From the NCBI GenBank assembly GCA_965242485.1, contig CBDESM010000003.1, forward strand, positions 1,240,001 through 1,304,000: a stretch of 64,000 nucleotides of DNA, written 5' to 3'. The notes beneath the pieces were generated by a model. The model saw only the letters and a program-made list of their open reading frames with translations, did no database searches and was not told where the DNA came from. The DNA is from CBDESM01 sp965242485. GTDB taxonomy: Bacteria; Chloroflexota; Dehalococcoidia; Bin125. This document shows, piece by piece, positions 16,857 through 26,284 of this stretch; position 1 is the first letter of the stretch; each line of letters begins with the position of its first letter. The position numbers and the translations under genes were made by a program.

Positions 16857-19800
16857 ATGGCGATTTCGAAACTGTTGGTGGCTAATCGGGGGGAGATTGC
16901 GATCCGGGTCTTTCGGACGGCGGCGGAGCTGGGGGTGGGGAGCGTCGCGGTCTACTCGGCGGATGACGCGGAGTCGCTGCATGCGCGGCGGGCCGATGAG
17001 GCGATCGGGCTGGATGGGGTCGGGGCGGCGGCGTATCTCGACATCGACCAGATCGTGGCCAAGGCGGTCGAGCACGGGTGCGACGCGGTGCATCCGGGCT
17101 ACGGATTCCTTGCAGAGAGCGCGGCGTTCGCGGCGGCTTGCCACGATGCGGGGATCTCGTTCGTGGGGCCGTCGCCGGATGCGCTGCGGCTGTTCGGGGA
17201 CAAGTCGGCGGCGCGGCAGCTGGCGCTGAGCGCGGGCGCGCCGGTGATGGAGGGCAGCGGCGGCTCGCTTGATTTGGAGGGCGTGCGGCGCTTCTTCGGC
17301 GAGCATGGCGGCGCGCCGATCGTGCTCAAGGCGGTCGCCGGCGGCGGCGGGCGCGGGCTGCGCGCGATTGACCGGGCCGAGGAGATCGAGGACGCGTTCG
17401 CCCGCTGCACCTCCGAGGCCAAGGCCGCGTTCGGCGACGGCGCCGTCTTCGCGGAGCGGTTCATCCCGCGGGCGCGGCACATCGAGGTGCAGATCGCGGC
17501 CGACCGGCACGGCGCGGTCACGCATGTCTGGGAGCGCGAATGCTCGCTGCAGCGGCGCTACCAGAAGGTGGTCGAGATCGCGCCCGCACCGGCGCTGGAT
17601 ACGCAGCTGCGCCAGCGCATTCTCGAGACCGCGGTCACGCTCGCGCGGGCCGGCGGCTACGAGAATTTGGGCACGTTCGAATTCCTCGTCGACCTTGACC
17701 GGCCCGGCGAGTTCGCCTTCATCGAGGCCAACGCGCGCTTGCAGGTCGAGCACACGGTGACCGAGGAGATCACCGGGCTGGACCTCGTCCGCTGCCAGCT
17801 CGCCATCGCGGACGGGGCGGCGCTGGTGGAGATCGGCTTGGCCGAGCCGCCGGCGACGCGGGGCTCGGCGATCCAGACCCGCGTCAACCTCGAACGGATC
17901 GATGCGGATGGCGAAGTGCGCCCGTCGGGCGGGACGCTGACCCGCTATCGGCCGCCGGCCGGGCTCGGCATCCGCGTCGACGGCTACGGCGCGGAGGGCT
18001 ACGCGACCAATCCGAACTTCGATTCGCTCTGCGCCAAGGTGATCGCGCGCTCGGACGGCGGCTACGAGCAGGCGGCCCGGCGCGCGGCCCGGGCACTGGC
18101 CGAGTTCGAGCTGGAGGGCGTCGCCAGCAACATCGGCTTCCTCCAGCGCATTCTCGCGCACGAAGCCTTCCCCGTCGCCGACTTCCACACGCGCTGGATC
18201 GACGAGCACGCGGCCGAGCTGGTGGAGCCGGTCGAGTCGACCACGGTCGGCGCGGGCGCGGCCCGCCACGCGGGCGCGATCGTCGAGAACAGTCTGCGCG
18301 ATCCGCTCGCCGCGCTCGATTTCTTCCGCACCGGCGAGGGCAGCCGCACCGAGGCCGACGTCGCCGCAGCCCACGCGACGGTCGCGCCCGACATCCCGGC
18401 CCCGCCCGGCACGGAGGCGCTGCGCGCGCCGATCCAGGGCACGATCATCGAGATCCTGATCGCCGAGGGCGACGACGTCCAAGCCGGCCAGGAGCTGATG
18501 GTCATGTCGGCGATGAAGATGGAGCACGTGATCTCCGCCGATAGCGCGGGCCTGATCCGCCAGATCACGGTGCAAGTCGGCGACACGATCTACGAGGGGC
18601 ATCCGCTGCTCTTCCTCGAACCGACCGGCGAGGGTGCCGAGCTGGGCCGCGTCGAGGCGGAGATCGACCTCGACCGAATCCGGCCCGACCTGCAGCTCAA
18701 CCGCGACCTGCACGAGATGATCCTCGACCACAAGCGTCCCGAGCCCATCGCCAAGCGCCACGCGAAGGGCAAGCGCACCGCCCGCGAGAACATCGCCGAC
18801 CTCGTCGCCGGCGGCAATTTCAACGAGTACATGCCGCTCGCCGTCGCCGCCCAGCGCCGCATGCGCAGCTGGGAGGAGCTGCGGGTGAAGTCGCCCGCCG
18901 ACGGCCTGATCTGCGGGATCGGCACGGTCAATGCCGATCTCTTCGACGCGCAGACGGCATCGACCGCGATCATCAGCTACGACGAAACCGTCTGGGCCGG
19001 CACGCAGGGCGGGCGCGGGCATGAGAAGACGGACCGGATGATCGAGACGGCGCACCGGCTGCTGACGCCGCTGGTCTTCATCGCCGAGGGCGCCGGCGGG
19101 CGCAGCGGCGACTCGGATTGGGCCTACACCCGCGTCGCCGCGCGCAACGTGCGCACCTTCGAGCGCTTGGCCGAGCTCTCCGGCCGCGTGCCGATGATCT
19201 CGATCACCGCCGGCCGCTGCTTCGCCGGCAACGCCTCGATGCTCGGGATGTGCGACGTCATCATCGCGACCGAAGGCTCGAACATCGCCATGGGCGGCCC
19301 CGCCGTGATCGAAGGTGGCGGGCTCGGCCTGTTCCTGCCCGAAGAGCTCGGCCCGATGGAGCAGCAGGTGCCCAACGGCGTCGTCGATATCTTCGTGCCC
19401 GACGAAGCCGCGGCGATGGAAGCCTCCCGCAAGTACCTTTCATACTTCCAAGGCGCAATTGACGACTGGGAATGCGCCGACCAGCGCCTGCTGCGGCACG
19501 TGATCCCCGAAAACCGCCTGCGTACGTACGATGTCCGCAAAGTAATCGAACTGATGGCGGACACCGGCTCCGTGCTCGAGCTGCGCCCGCAGTTCGGGAT
19601 CGGTATGGTCACTGCGCTGATCCGCATCGAGGGCCGCCCGGTCGGGATCATCGCCAACAACAACGAGCACCTCGGCGGCGCGGTCGACAGCCCCGGCTCG
19701 GACAAGCTCGCCCGCTTCGCGCAGCTCTGCGACTGCTGGAACATCCCCGTCATCACGCTGGTCGATACGCCTGGCATGATGGTCGGCCCCGAGGTCGAAA

Positions 19801-20240
19801 AGACCGCGCTCGTGCGCCACTGCCACCGCGTCTTCGTCAGTTTGGCGAACTTGACGACGCCCAAGATCACGCTGACGCTGCGCAAGTGCTACGGGCTCGG
19901 CGGCTTGGCGATGATCTGCGGCAGCACCGAGGCCGGACTAGTCAATCTCGCTTGGCCGACCGCCGAGTACGGCGGGATGAACCTCGAAGCCGGCGTCAAA
20001 CTCGGCGCGCGAGCCGAGCTCGAGCAGATCGAAAATCTCGAAGAGCGCGTCGCCGAGTACGAACGCCGCGTCGCCGACGCCTACGAGCGCGGCAACGCGA
20101 TCAACGCCGCCACCGTGCTCGAATCGGACGACGTGATCGATCCCGCCGAAACCCGCCAGTGGATACTGCGCTTGCTCGACGCGCACCCGCAAAGCGAGCC
20201 GATCCGCGAAGGTCGTCGCCCTTACATCGACAGCTGGTAA
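16857..20240 (+). CDS. single-chain acyl-CoA carboxylase (biotin carboxylase-BCCP-carboxyltransferase)
   Basis: A 1127-residue biotin-dependent carboxylase with all functions in one chain. Biotin carboxylase/ATP-grasp spans about 1-450 (ISKLLVANRGEIAIRVF; AVAGGGGRG; EANARLQVEHTVTE). The biotinyl domain follows at about 520-590 with the modified Lys554 in AMKMEH. The carboxyltransferase fills the rest (GARGHE-like GGRGHEKTD; LVDTPGMMVG). This size and order match the long-chain acyl-CoA carboxylase type known from mycobacteria; the chain-length preference cannot be read from sequence. The start at 16857 lies 7 nt after TAGACT, so the message is probably leaderless. Confidence 0.93.
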   Translation: MAISKLLVANRGEIAIRVFRTAAELGVGSVAVYSADDAESLHARRADEAIGLDGVGAAAYLDIDQIVAKAVEHGCDAVHPGYGFLAESAAFAAACHDAGISFVGPSPDALRLFGDKSAARQLALSAGAPVMEGSGGSLDLEGVRRFFGEHGGAPIVLKAVAGGGGRGLRAIDRAEEIEDAFARCTSEAKAAFGDGAVFAERFIPRARHIEVQIAADRHGAVTHVWERECSLQRRYQKVVEIAPAPALDTQLRQRILETAVTLARAGGYENLGTFEFLVDLDRPGEFAFIEANARLQVEHTVTEEITGLDLVRCQLAIADGAALVEIGLAEPPATRGSAIQTRVNLERIDADGEVRPSGGTLTRYRPPAGLGIRVDGYGAEGYATNPNFDSLCAKVIARSDGGYEQAARRAARALAEFELEGVASNIGFLQRILAHEAFPVADFHTRWIDEHAAELVEPVESTTVGAGAARHAGAIVENSLRDPLAALDFFRTGEGSRTEADVAAAHATVAPDIPAPPGTEALRAPIQGTIIEILIAEGDDVQAGQELMVMSAMKMEHVISADSAGLIRQITVQVGDTIYEGHPLLFLEPTGEGAELGRVEAEIDLDRIRPDLQLNRDLHEMILDHKRPEPIAKRHAKGKRTARENIADLVAGGNFNEYMPLAVAAQRRMRSWEELRVKSPADGLICGIGTVNADLFDAQTASTAIISYDETVWAGTQGGRGHEKTDRMIETAHRLLTPLVFIAEGAGGRSGDSDWAYTRVAARNVRTFERLAELSGRVPMISITAGRCFAGNASMLGMCDVIIATEGSNIAMGGPAVIEGGGLGLFLPEELGPMEQQVPNGVVDIFVPDEAAAMEASRKYLSYFQGAIDDWECADQRLLRHVIPENRLRTYDVRKVIELMADTGSVLELRPQFGIGMVTALIRIEGRPVGIIANNNEHLGGAVDSPGSDKLARFAQLCDCWNIPVITLVDTPGMMVGPEVEKTALVRHCHRVFVSLANLTTPKITLTLRKCYGLGGLAMICGSTEAGLVNLAWPTAEYGGMNLEAGVKLGARAELEQIENLEERVAEYERRVADAYERGNAINAATVLESDDVIDPAETRQWILRLLDAHPQSEPIREGRRPYIDSW

Positions 20241-20256
20241 CTGAAAGTATCGACCA

Positions 20257-20961
20257 ATGTTACGGCGGATTATAATTCTACTCGCTTTGGTCGTCGCGGC
20301 CGCGCTCGTTCTGAATTTCGTTGAAGAAGGCCCGTTGCCGGAGTGGCGCGCGGAAGTCTTGGCGCTGCTCGGAATCGACGAGTCGGAGATCGACGAATTG
20401 GAAGAAACCTTGCGTGGCGTCGCCGACGATGCGCGCGAGTTCGCCGGTGATCTGCTCGACGACGCCGTCCGCTTGGCCGATGACCAACTCTCCGACCTCT
20501 TCGATGAAACCGCGGAGCGCGCCATTGAGGAGGGCGGCGAAGAGCTGCAGCAGCGGATTCGGGAGACATCGGCGAGCGACGGCTTGCACCCGCCCGTCGA
20601 CTTCGACCGCGTCCACCGCACATCGGAATTCGGCGAGCCGCGCGACAACCGCTGGGGCAAGCACCGCGGCACCGACTACGGCGGACCGGAAGGCATCCCG
20701 ATCTACGCCGTTGCCAACGGCGTCGTCAGCGTTGCCGAGCGGCAGGAGTCATACGGCAAGTGGGTCCAGATCGAGCACCCAGACGGGATGCAGACGCGCT
20801 ACGCGCACCTCAGCCGGATCGACGTGCGCCCCGGCGAATCCGTCTCAGCCGGCCAGCAGATCGGCCTGATGGGCAGCACCGGCTACAGCACGGGCCCGCA
20901 CCTGCACTTCGAAATCATCCGCAACGGCCAGCACGTAGACCCTGAATCCCTGATCCACTAG
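20257..20961 (+). CDS. M23-family metallopeptidase, membrane-anchored
   Basis: A 234-residue protein with an N-terminal hydrophobic helix (IIILLALVVAAALVL), an acidic helical stretch to about residue 105 and an M23/LytM domain. Zinc ligands fit His136 and Asp140 (HRGTD) and the HLH of HLHFE (215-217). GYSTGPHLHFEI is classic for M23 endopeptidases of peptidoglycan, or for their inactive regulators; the ligands are intact, so catalysis is likely. It follows the carboxylase stop by 16 bp and may share its transcript. Confidence 0.85.
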   Translation: MLRRIIILLALVVAAALVLNFVEEGPLPEWRAEVLALLGIDESEIDELEETLRGVADDAREFAGDLLDDAVRLADDQLSDLFDETAERAIEEGGEELQQRIRETSASDGLHPPVDFDRVHRTSEFGEPRDNRWGKHRGTDYGGPEGIPIYAVANGVVSVAERQESYGKWVQIEHPDGMQTRYAHLSRIDVRPGESVSAGQQIGLMGSTGYSTGPHLHFEIIRNGQHVDPESLIH

Positions 20962-21380
20962 CCCGCCGGCGGCAGCACCGTGAACCGCCCCTCGCCATGG
21001 AAATCGCTGTCATAGGTCAGCACTTCCGTGATTCCGAACTCCTCCATCAGCGTCATCGAGAAGCAGTCGACCAGCGAATACTCTTGATCGAGGCGCTGCT
21101 CGTACAGATCGAGCGCCGCCCAGATCCGTTCCGGCGTCGGATAGAGGACCTCGAAGCCCTCGCCCGGCGTCATCAGCCGCCGCATCAGGCGGACGCCGTC
21201 GAGCCGCGTCTGCGGATCCCACTTGGAGATGTGGGCCAGCACCTCGAACATAACGCCGTCGGATGTGTAGAGCCGGTAGCCCTTCATCTCATCGAGCAGG
21301 CGCACGGCGGCGTGGTGTTGTGCCTCAGATCCCAAGAGCACCACAATGAGGAATGAGGCGTCGATGAAGCGGGCCCTCAT
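20958..21380 (-). CDS. PIN-domain toxin (VapC-like), pair 2
   Basis: A 140-residue PIN protein with Asp7 (FIDASFL), Glu46 (FEVLA), Asp105 (SLVDC) and Asp124/Asp126 (TYDSDF). The ending HGEGRFTVLPPAG is the same as in pair 3, and the DNA encoding the last 25 codons is almost identical to that copy. The ATG overlaps the antitoxin stop (ATGA). The 3' end overlaps the M23 gene by 4 bp. Confidence 0.85.
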   Translation of the reverse strand: MRARFIDASFLIVVLLGSEAQHHAAVRLLDEMKGYRLYTSDGVMFEVLAHISKWDPQTRLDGVRLMRRLMTPGEGFEVLYPTPERIWAALDLYEQRLDQEYSLVDCFSMTLMEEFGITEVLTYDSDFHGEGRFTVLPPAG

Positions 21381-21607
21381 TCGGACAGGAGATTCGGCAC
21401 CGGCCGCTTCGGCGAGCCGTAGAGGTAGTGCTTGTACTGGACGCCCGCATCGCTGGGGATGTTCATCCGCGCCCACTCTTCCTCCGTGATCTGTCCGAAG
21501 GTCTCCTCGATCTGCTTGAGCAGCCAGCTCACGCCGTCCGGCTCCGGCGATGCCCCATTGGCCGACTGGCTCGGCTCCGCCTGCTCCGTGTTCATTTCGT
21601 CTGCCAT
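21377..21607 (-). CDS. antitoxin partner of PIN toxin, pair 2
   Basis: A 76-residue protein with SWLLKQIEETFGQITEEEWARMNIPSD-type sequence; the TEEEWAxMNIPxD segment is shared with pair 3 and, in part, with pairs 1 and 4. The Met at 21607 (MADEM) is preferred over the upstream Met at 21634, because that codon lies beside a TAGGAT -10-like box at 21633-21638. GGAG precedes the chosen start by 9 nt. Antitoxin role inferred from the conserved gene order. Confidence 0.7.
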   Translation of the reverse strand: MADEMNTEQAEPSQSANGASPEPDGVSWLLKQIEETFGQITEEEWARMNIPSDAGVQYKHYLYGSPKRPVPNLLSE

Positions 21608-21696
21608 CTCGCCACGCTCCGTTTCCACACCCATCCTACCGCGCCGAGATGCTGGGCCCGTGGCGCTTGCCTCTGCGCTGGCGGGTCGATTCGCGG

Positions 21697-22119
21697 CTAG
21701 CCCGCCGGCGGCAGCACGGTGAACCGCCCCTCGCCATGGAAATCGCTGTCATAGGTCAGCACTTCCGTGATTCCCTGCTCTTCCATCAGCGTCATGGAGA
21801 GGCAGTCGGCGAGTGAGTAGTTCTGGTCCAGGCGCTGGGCGTACAGGTCGACGGCTGCCCTTAGGCGCTCTTCGTTCGCGTACATGAGCTCGAACTGGCT
21901 GTCGCTCGAAAGGATGCGCTGGGCGAGCGCGACTCCCTCCAAGCGGATCCGCGGGTCGTATCGCGAAATGAAGGCGAGCATCTCCACCACCATGTCGGCC
22001 GACGTGACCAACTGGCAGCTCGCCAACTCCTGCTGCAGGCGGACCGCCTCTTCGTGCCGCCGTTCGGTCTGGAGCAGGAGCATCACGAGGAAGGACGCAT
22101 CGACGAAGATGCGCCTCAT
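21697..22119 (-). CDS. PIN-domain toxin (VapC-like), pair 3
   Basis: A 140-residue PIN protein with Asp7 (FVDASFL), Glu46 (VEMLAF), an Asp in SLADC near 105 and TYDSDF. It is a close paralogue of pair 2, most similar in the C-terminal third (LMEE.GITEVLTYDSDF), and lies right beside it on the same strand. The start overlaps its partner's stop by 4 bp. Divergence is greatest in the middle, which could reflect changed targets or partner specificity. Confidence 0.85.
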   Translation of the reverse strand: MRRIFVDASFLVMLLLQTERRHEEAVRLQQELASCQLVTSADMVVEMLAFISRYDPRIRLEGVALAQRILSSDSQFELMYANEERLRAAVDLYAQRLDQNYSLADCLSMTLMEEQGITEVLTYDSDFHGEGRFTVLPPAG

Positions 22120-22337
22120 CGCGGCTGGGACAGCGGCTTGGCCGGCGCTGCGTCTCGGTGGCGCCGGTAGTTCACCGCGACATCCTCCGGGATGTTCATC
22201 CCGGCCCACTCTTCCTCAGTGATCGTCCCGAACGTCTCGTCGACCTGCCGCAACAGCCACGTAATCGCGTCTTCTTGCCCCGGCCCCGCGCCGTTCCCGC
22301 CCGGCCGCGGCAGATCAGCGCTCATTTCGTCGGCCAT
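22116..22337 (-). CDS. antitoxin partner of PIN toxin, pair 3
   Basis: A 73-residue protein with TWLLRQVDETFG followed by ITEEEWAGMNIPEDVAV. The MADEM start at 22337 is taken because an earlier Met at 22364 overlaps a TAGGAT box (22363-22368). The region from this box to the start is nearly identical to the pair 2 copy, so promoter and gene were duplicated together. No DNA-binding motif is evident. Confidence 0.7.
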   Translation of the reverse strand: MADEMSADLPRPGGNGAGPGQEDAITWLLRQVDETFGTITEEEWAGMNIPEDVAVNYRRHRDAAPAKPLSQPR

Positions 22338-22394
22338 CTCGCCACGCTCCGTTCCCGCGCCCATCCTACCGCGCCGAGATGCTTGCCCGTTCCC

Positions 22395-22400
22395 TAGACT
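22395..22400 (+). promoter_or_regulatory. putative -10 box of the first Dpp cassette (TAGACT)
   Basis: CCCTAGACT lies 30 nt before the permease ATG and after the divergent pair 3 promoter region. Confidence 0.4.
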
Positions 22401-22429
22401 TTCGCGGACGCGAAGGAATGGGCGGACCT

Positions 22430-23359
22430 ATGCAGGTGCTGAATCTCGTCCTTGTCCGCCTGGTCCAGGCCGTGTTCGTCGTCTGGTTCGTGGTCTCGCT
22501 GGTCTTCGTCACGGTGCGGGTGTTCGGCAATCCCGAGACGGCGCTGCTGCCGTTCGAGGCGACCAACGAGCAGTATGAACAATTGCGCGAAGAGCTCGGA
22601 CTCAACGACCCGCTCGGCGTGCAGTACGCGAACTTCCTCGCCGATGCGGTGCAGGGCGATCTCGGCTTCTCCTACTTCAAGCGCGGGCCGGCGCTGGAGC
22701 ATGTCGGCAACCGCGTCGGCGACACGCTCAAGCTCACGACCGCCGGGCTGGTCGTGGCTTTGGCGCTGGGCATGCCGCTCGGGATCATCGCGGCCCTGCG
22801 CCGCGGCACGCTGCCCGACTGGCTGGCGCGGCTCGCCGCCGTGATCGGCCAGGCGGTGCCCAACTTCTGGCTGGGGCTGATGCTGATCTTCCTGATCGCC
22901 GTCAACGTGAGGGCGATTCCGACCGGCGGGTCGGACGGATTCGCGGCGCTGATCCTGCCCGCGCTCACGCTCGGCGCGGCCTCGGCGGCCGGGTTCATGC
23001 GGCTCACGCGCTCCGGGATGATCGACGTGATGAACACGGATTTCATCCGCACCGCGCGCGCCAAGGGCCTCAGCGAGCGGGTCGTGATCACCCGCCACGC
23101 GCTGCGCCACGCGCTGCTGCCCGTGATCACCATCCTCGGCATCGAGCTCGGCCGGCTGATCGCCGGCTCCGTCATCATCGAGGTCGTCTTCGCCTGGCCC
23201 GGCATCGGCCGGCTGATGATCGAGTCGATCCGCAACAACGACTTCCCCGTCGTCCAGGCCGGCATCGTCGTGATCGCCTTCGCCATCGTGCTCGCCAACC
23301 TCGTCGTCGATCTGGCCTATCCGCTGATCGATCCGCGCATCCGGGCCGAGGCGCTGTGA
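22430..23359 (+). CDS. ABC transporter permease, DppB/OppB type
   Basis: A 309-residue inner-membrane permease of the peptide/nickel transporter class, with six predicted hydrophobic helices. It has the conserved EAA loop region RTARAKGLSERVVITRHALRHA for ATPase docking and the ending DLAYPLIDPRIR typical of DppB. The Met at 22430 (MQVLNLVLVRL) is preferred; ATG 22418 is possible and closer to AAGGA. It is the first gene of a permease-permease-binding protein cassette; no ATPase genes are present nearby, so they must be encoded elsewhere or shared. Confidence 0.88.
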   Translation: MQVLNLVLVRLVQAVFVVWFVVSLVFVTVRVFGNPETALLPFEATNEQYEQLREELGLNDPLGVQYANFLADAVQGDLGFSYFKRGPALEHVGNRVGDTLKLTTAGLVVALALGMPLGIIAALRRGTLPDWLARLAAVIGQAVPNFWLGLMLIFLIAVNVRAIPTGGSDGFAALILPALTLGAASAAGFMRLTRSGMIDVMNTDFIRTARAKGLSERVVITRHALRHALLPVITILGIELGRLIAGSVIIEVVFAWPGIGRLMIESIRNNDFPVVQAGIVVIAFAIVLANLVVDLAYPLIDPRIRAEAL

Positions 23360-24258
23360 TGTCCGCGCGGGCGGCGGCCGCGTTCGATCTGCCGGCCCGC
23401 CGCGAGCGGCGCTTCGGCGCGATCCGCACGCGCCGCTTCCTCTACGTCGTTCCGCCGGCGCTGGTGATGATCCTGTTCATCGTCTTCGCCGCCTTCGCCG
23501 ATCTGATCTCGCCCGGCGACCCCGGCGACATCGACGTGCTCAACCGGCTGGCGCCGCCGGTGTTCGACGGCGGCACGGGCGAGTACTGGCTCGGCACCGA
23601 CAACATCGGGCGGGACATCTGGGCCCGCATCGTGCACGGCGCGCGGGTCTCGATGATCGTGGTGCTGATCGTCGTGCCCGGCGCGGCCGTGTTCGGCACG
23701 ACGGTCGGGCTGATCGCGGGCTGGCGCGGCGGCATCGTCTCGCAGGTGCTGATGCGCTACGTCGACGTGCAGCTGGCGCTGCCGGCGATCCTCTTCGCGA
23801 TCCTGCTCGGCGCGCTCTTCGGCGCTTCACTGCGCAACGTGATCATCATCCTGCTGCTCTGGACCTGGACCGGCTACGCGCGCGTGGTGCGGGCCGAGGT
23901 GCTCTCGCTGCGCGAGCGCGATTTCATCACGGCCACGCGGGCGCTCGGCGGCGGCGGCTGGTGGATCATGCGCAAGCAGCTGCTGCCCAACCTGATCAAC
24001 GCCGTGGTCGTGATCGCCACGCTCGAGATCCCGATCGTGATCATCGCCGAGGCGGCGCTCTCCTTCCTCGGCGTCGGCGCGCCGGTCGAACAGGCCACTT
24101 GGGGCCGCATGATCACGGAGGGCCGCGACTACCTCACCCAGGCCTGGTGGGTCGTCTGGCTGCCCGGGCTCACGCTGATGCTGGTCGCGCTGTCGGGCAA
24201 CCTGATCGGCGATTGGGTCCGCGACGTGCTCGATCCGCGCCTGCGCAACGTGCGTTGA
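23359..24258 (+). CDS. ABC transporter permease, DppC/OppC type
   Basis: The second permease, 299 residues, with an extended cytoplasmic N-terminus, the DppC-type EYWLGTDNIGRDIWARIVHGARVS region and the docking loop REFITATRALGGG-like (RERDFITATRALGG). Its ATG overlaps the upstream TGA by one base. It forms a heterodimeric pore with the preceding gene product. The binding-protein gene follows after about 75 bp with its own promoter. Confidence 0.88.
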   Translation: MSARAAAAFDLPARRERRFGAIRTRRFLYVVPPALVMILFIVFAAFADLISPGDPGDIDVLNRLAPPVFDGGTGEYWLGTDNIGRDIWARIVHGARVSMIVVLIVVPGAAVFGTTVGLIAGWRGGIVSQVLMRYVDVQLALPAILFAILLGALFGASLRNVIIILLLWTWTGYARVVRAEVLSLRERDFITATRALGGGGWWIMRKQLLPNLINAVVVIATLEIPIVIIAEAALSFLGVGAPVEQATWGRMITEGRDYLTQAWWVVWLPGLTLMLVALSGNLIGDWVRDVLDPRLRNVR

Positions 24259-24283
24259 TTAGCCTCTGCAAATTTGTTAGCCT
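24255..24283 (+). promoter_or_regulatory. putative sigma70-type promoter of substrate-binding protein gene
   Basis: TTGATT at 24255-24260 and TAGCCT at 24278-24283 are separated by 17 nt, the best -35/-10 pair I found. The leader to the ATG at 24334 is about 45 nt and carries GAGGGGGA. Confidence 0.55.
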
Positions 24284-24333
24284 CCCGCGAAACATACCCG
24301 CGGGGCTCCGACGCCGCGGGGAGGGGGATCGCG

Positions 24334-26241
24334 ATGACCGAACGCAACTACTGGACCCGAATCCGCCGCCAACGGCTCTCGCGCCGTTCCCTGCTCCGCG
24401 CCTCCGCCCGCGCCGGCGTCGGCGCGGCCGGCATCGCCCTCGTCGGCTGCGGCAGCGACGACGATCAGCAGCAGCAGGCGCAGCCCGCTCCCGCCGCCTC
24501 GGCCGCCGCGCAGCAGCAGGAACAGCAACAGGAGCAGCCCGCCGCCCAACAGCAGGCGCAGCAGGAACAGGCCGCCGAGCAGCAGGCCCAGCAAGCCGCG
24601 CAGCAGGAAGAGCAGCAGTCCGCCGGCGAGACCACGCGGCTCGACAGCGACGAGGACCAGACCGCCGCGGAGCCGGAAGTCGACCTCGACGCCACGCTCA
24701 ACGTCGCGATCAACCGCCAAGGCGGCGGCTTCGATCCGCAGCGCTCCGGCTCGCAGACCAACTACATGAACGCCAGCGCCGTCTTCGAGGCGGGGATGTC
24801 GAACCACCCCGACACCGCGGCACTCGAAGCCAACCTCGTCTCACGGATCGAGATCATCGACCCGACCAACCTCAACTTCCACGTCGCGCAGGGCGTCTTC
24901 TTCCACGACGGCTCCGAGTACACCGCCGCCGACATGCAGTTCAACTTCGAGCGCGTGGCCGGCGAGGCCGCCTACCACGAGGGCGGCGCGACCACCGACT
25001 ACCCCGGCGGCGCTTGGGCCTCCGCCCGCGGCACCTTCGGCACCAAGAACTTCGCCAGCCACTCGGTCCCGGAGACCTACATCTACAAGGTCGAGACGCC
25101 CAAGCCCAACGCCTCCCTGGCCGGCTCGATCATGTCCGGCGCCGTGCGCCACATGTCCAAGGCCTACGTCGAGGCCAACGGCGACGCCCACGTCGACGGC
25201 ACTCCGATGGGCACGGGGCCCTTCCTCTTCGCCGGCGGCGAGGACGAAGTGGACATGCAGTTCCAGCGCTTCGGCGACTACCACCGCCCGCGCGACGGAC
25301 TGGCCGGCCCGCGCCTGCCCTGGGTCGCCGGCCTCAACGTGCAGGTCCGGCCCGAAGCCGCCGCCCGCGTCGCCGCCATCCAGGCCGGCGAGATGGACAT
25401 CGCCTTCGAACTCCCGCCCGACGTCGTGCAGGGCTTCGAGGACGACGAGCGGCTCAAGATCCTCTACGGCCCGGCCGGGCAGCCGACCCACCACATCATG
25501 CCCAACACGCATTTGGCCGAGTGGGACGGCGCGCCCAACCCCTTCCTCGACATCCGCGTGCGCGAGGCGGCCAACCTCGCGATCAATCGCGACGCGATCA
25601 TCAACGGCCTGCTGACCGGCAACGAGAAGCCCTCGTACGGCCCCTACTCGGGCACGATCGGCTACCCCAAGACCGCGCTCGAATCGCGCTACCACGGCTA
25701 CGACCCCGAGCGCGCCAAGCAGCTCCTGGCCGACGCCGGCTACCCCGACGGCTTCGACACCAAGCTGCACGTCGTGACCGACTTCCAGACCATCGTGCCC
25801 GTGCTCGCGCTGGTCGCGCAGCAGGACCTCGAAGCCGTCGGCATCCGCACCCAGATCGTCGAGTACCTCACCTCCGAGTACTTCGTCGAAACCCGCAAGT
25901 TCGAGCAGCCCGGCCTCTGGTGGTTCTTCACCAACACCATCGCCGAGCCCGAAACCGTCAACGGCTCCGAGATCAACGAAGAAGGCTTCTACGCCGTCTC
26001 GGTCTACCCCGACACCGAGATCCAGGAGCTCTACCTCGCCCAGAACGAGGCCATCGACCCGGCCGAGCGGGCCGACCTGCTGGAGCAGTTCTACACGCTC
26101 TTCTACGACAACCACTCCTGGATCTTCCTGACCGAGGTCTACTCCGCCTCCGTCACCGCGGCCAACATCAACTGGCCCGCCGGCGCCGCCGAAATCCGCA
26201 ACGCCGGCTCGATCACCAACATCCAGAAGCTCCGCGTGTAG
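24334..26241 (+). CDS. ABC transporter substrate-binding lipoprotein, family 5
   Basis: A 635-residue extracytoplasmic binding protein of the peptide/opine/nickel (SBP_bac_5) class. The N-terminus has a twin-arginine-like SRRSLLRAS and a lipobox ALVGC, so it is probably exported folded and lipid-anchored. A Gln/Ala/Glu-rich low-complexity linker spans about residues 45-110 before the binding domain. It has the family segment FKLR-like GVFFHDGSEYTAADMQFNFER. It belongs with the two upstream permeases. The ligand is unknown; the PhyH dioxygenase downstream hints at a small organic compound. Confidence 0.9.
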   Translation: MTERNYWTRIRRQRLSRRSLLRASARAGVGAAGIALVGCGSDDDQQQQAQPAPAASAAAQQQEQQQEQPAAQQQAQQEQAAEQQAQQAAQQEEQQSAGETTRLDSDEDQTAAEPEVDLDATLNVAINRQGGGFDPQRSGSQTNYMNASAVFEAGMSNHPDTAALEANLVSRIEIIDPTNLNFHVAQGVFFHDGSEYTAADMQFNFERVAGEAAYHEGGATTDYPGGAWASARGTFGTKNFASHSVPETYIYKVETPKPNASLAGSIMSGAVRHMSKAYVEANGDAHVDGTPMGTGPFLFAGGEDEVDMQFQRFGDYHRPRDGLAGPRLPWVAGLNVQVRPEAAARVAAIQAGEMDIAFELPPDVVQGFEDDERLKILYGPAGQPTHHIMPNTHLAEWDGAPNPFLDIRVREAANLAINRDAIINGLLTGNEKPSYGPYSGTIGYPKTALESRYHGYDPERAKQLLADAGYPDGFDTKLHVVTDFQTIVPVLALVAQQDLEAVGIRTQIVEYLTSEYFVETRKFEQPGLWWFFTNTIAEPETVNGSEINEEGFYAVSVYPDTEIQELYLAQNEAIDPAERADLLEQFYTLFYDNHSWIFLTEVYSASVTAANINWPAGAAEIRNAGSITNIQKLRV

Positions 26242-26284
26242 CCTGCACCGGCACGCCGTCCGATCCGCCCGGAAGGATCCGCAC

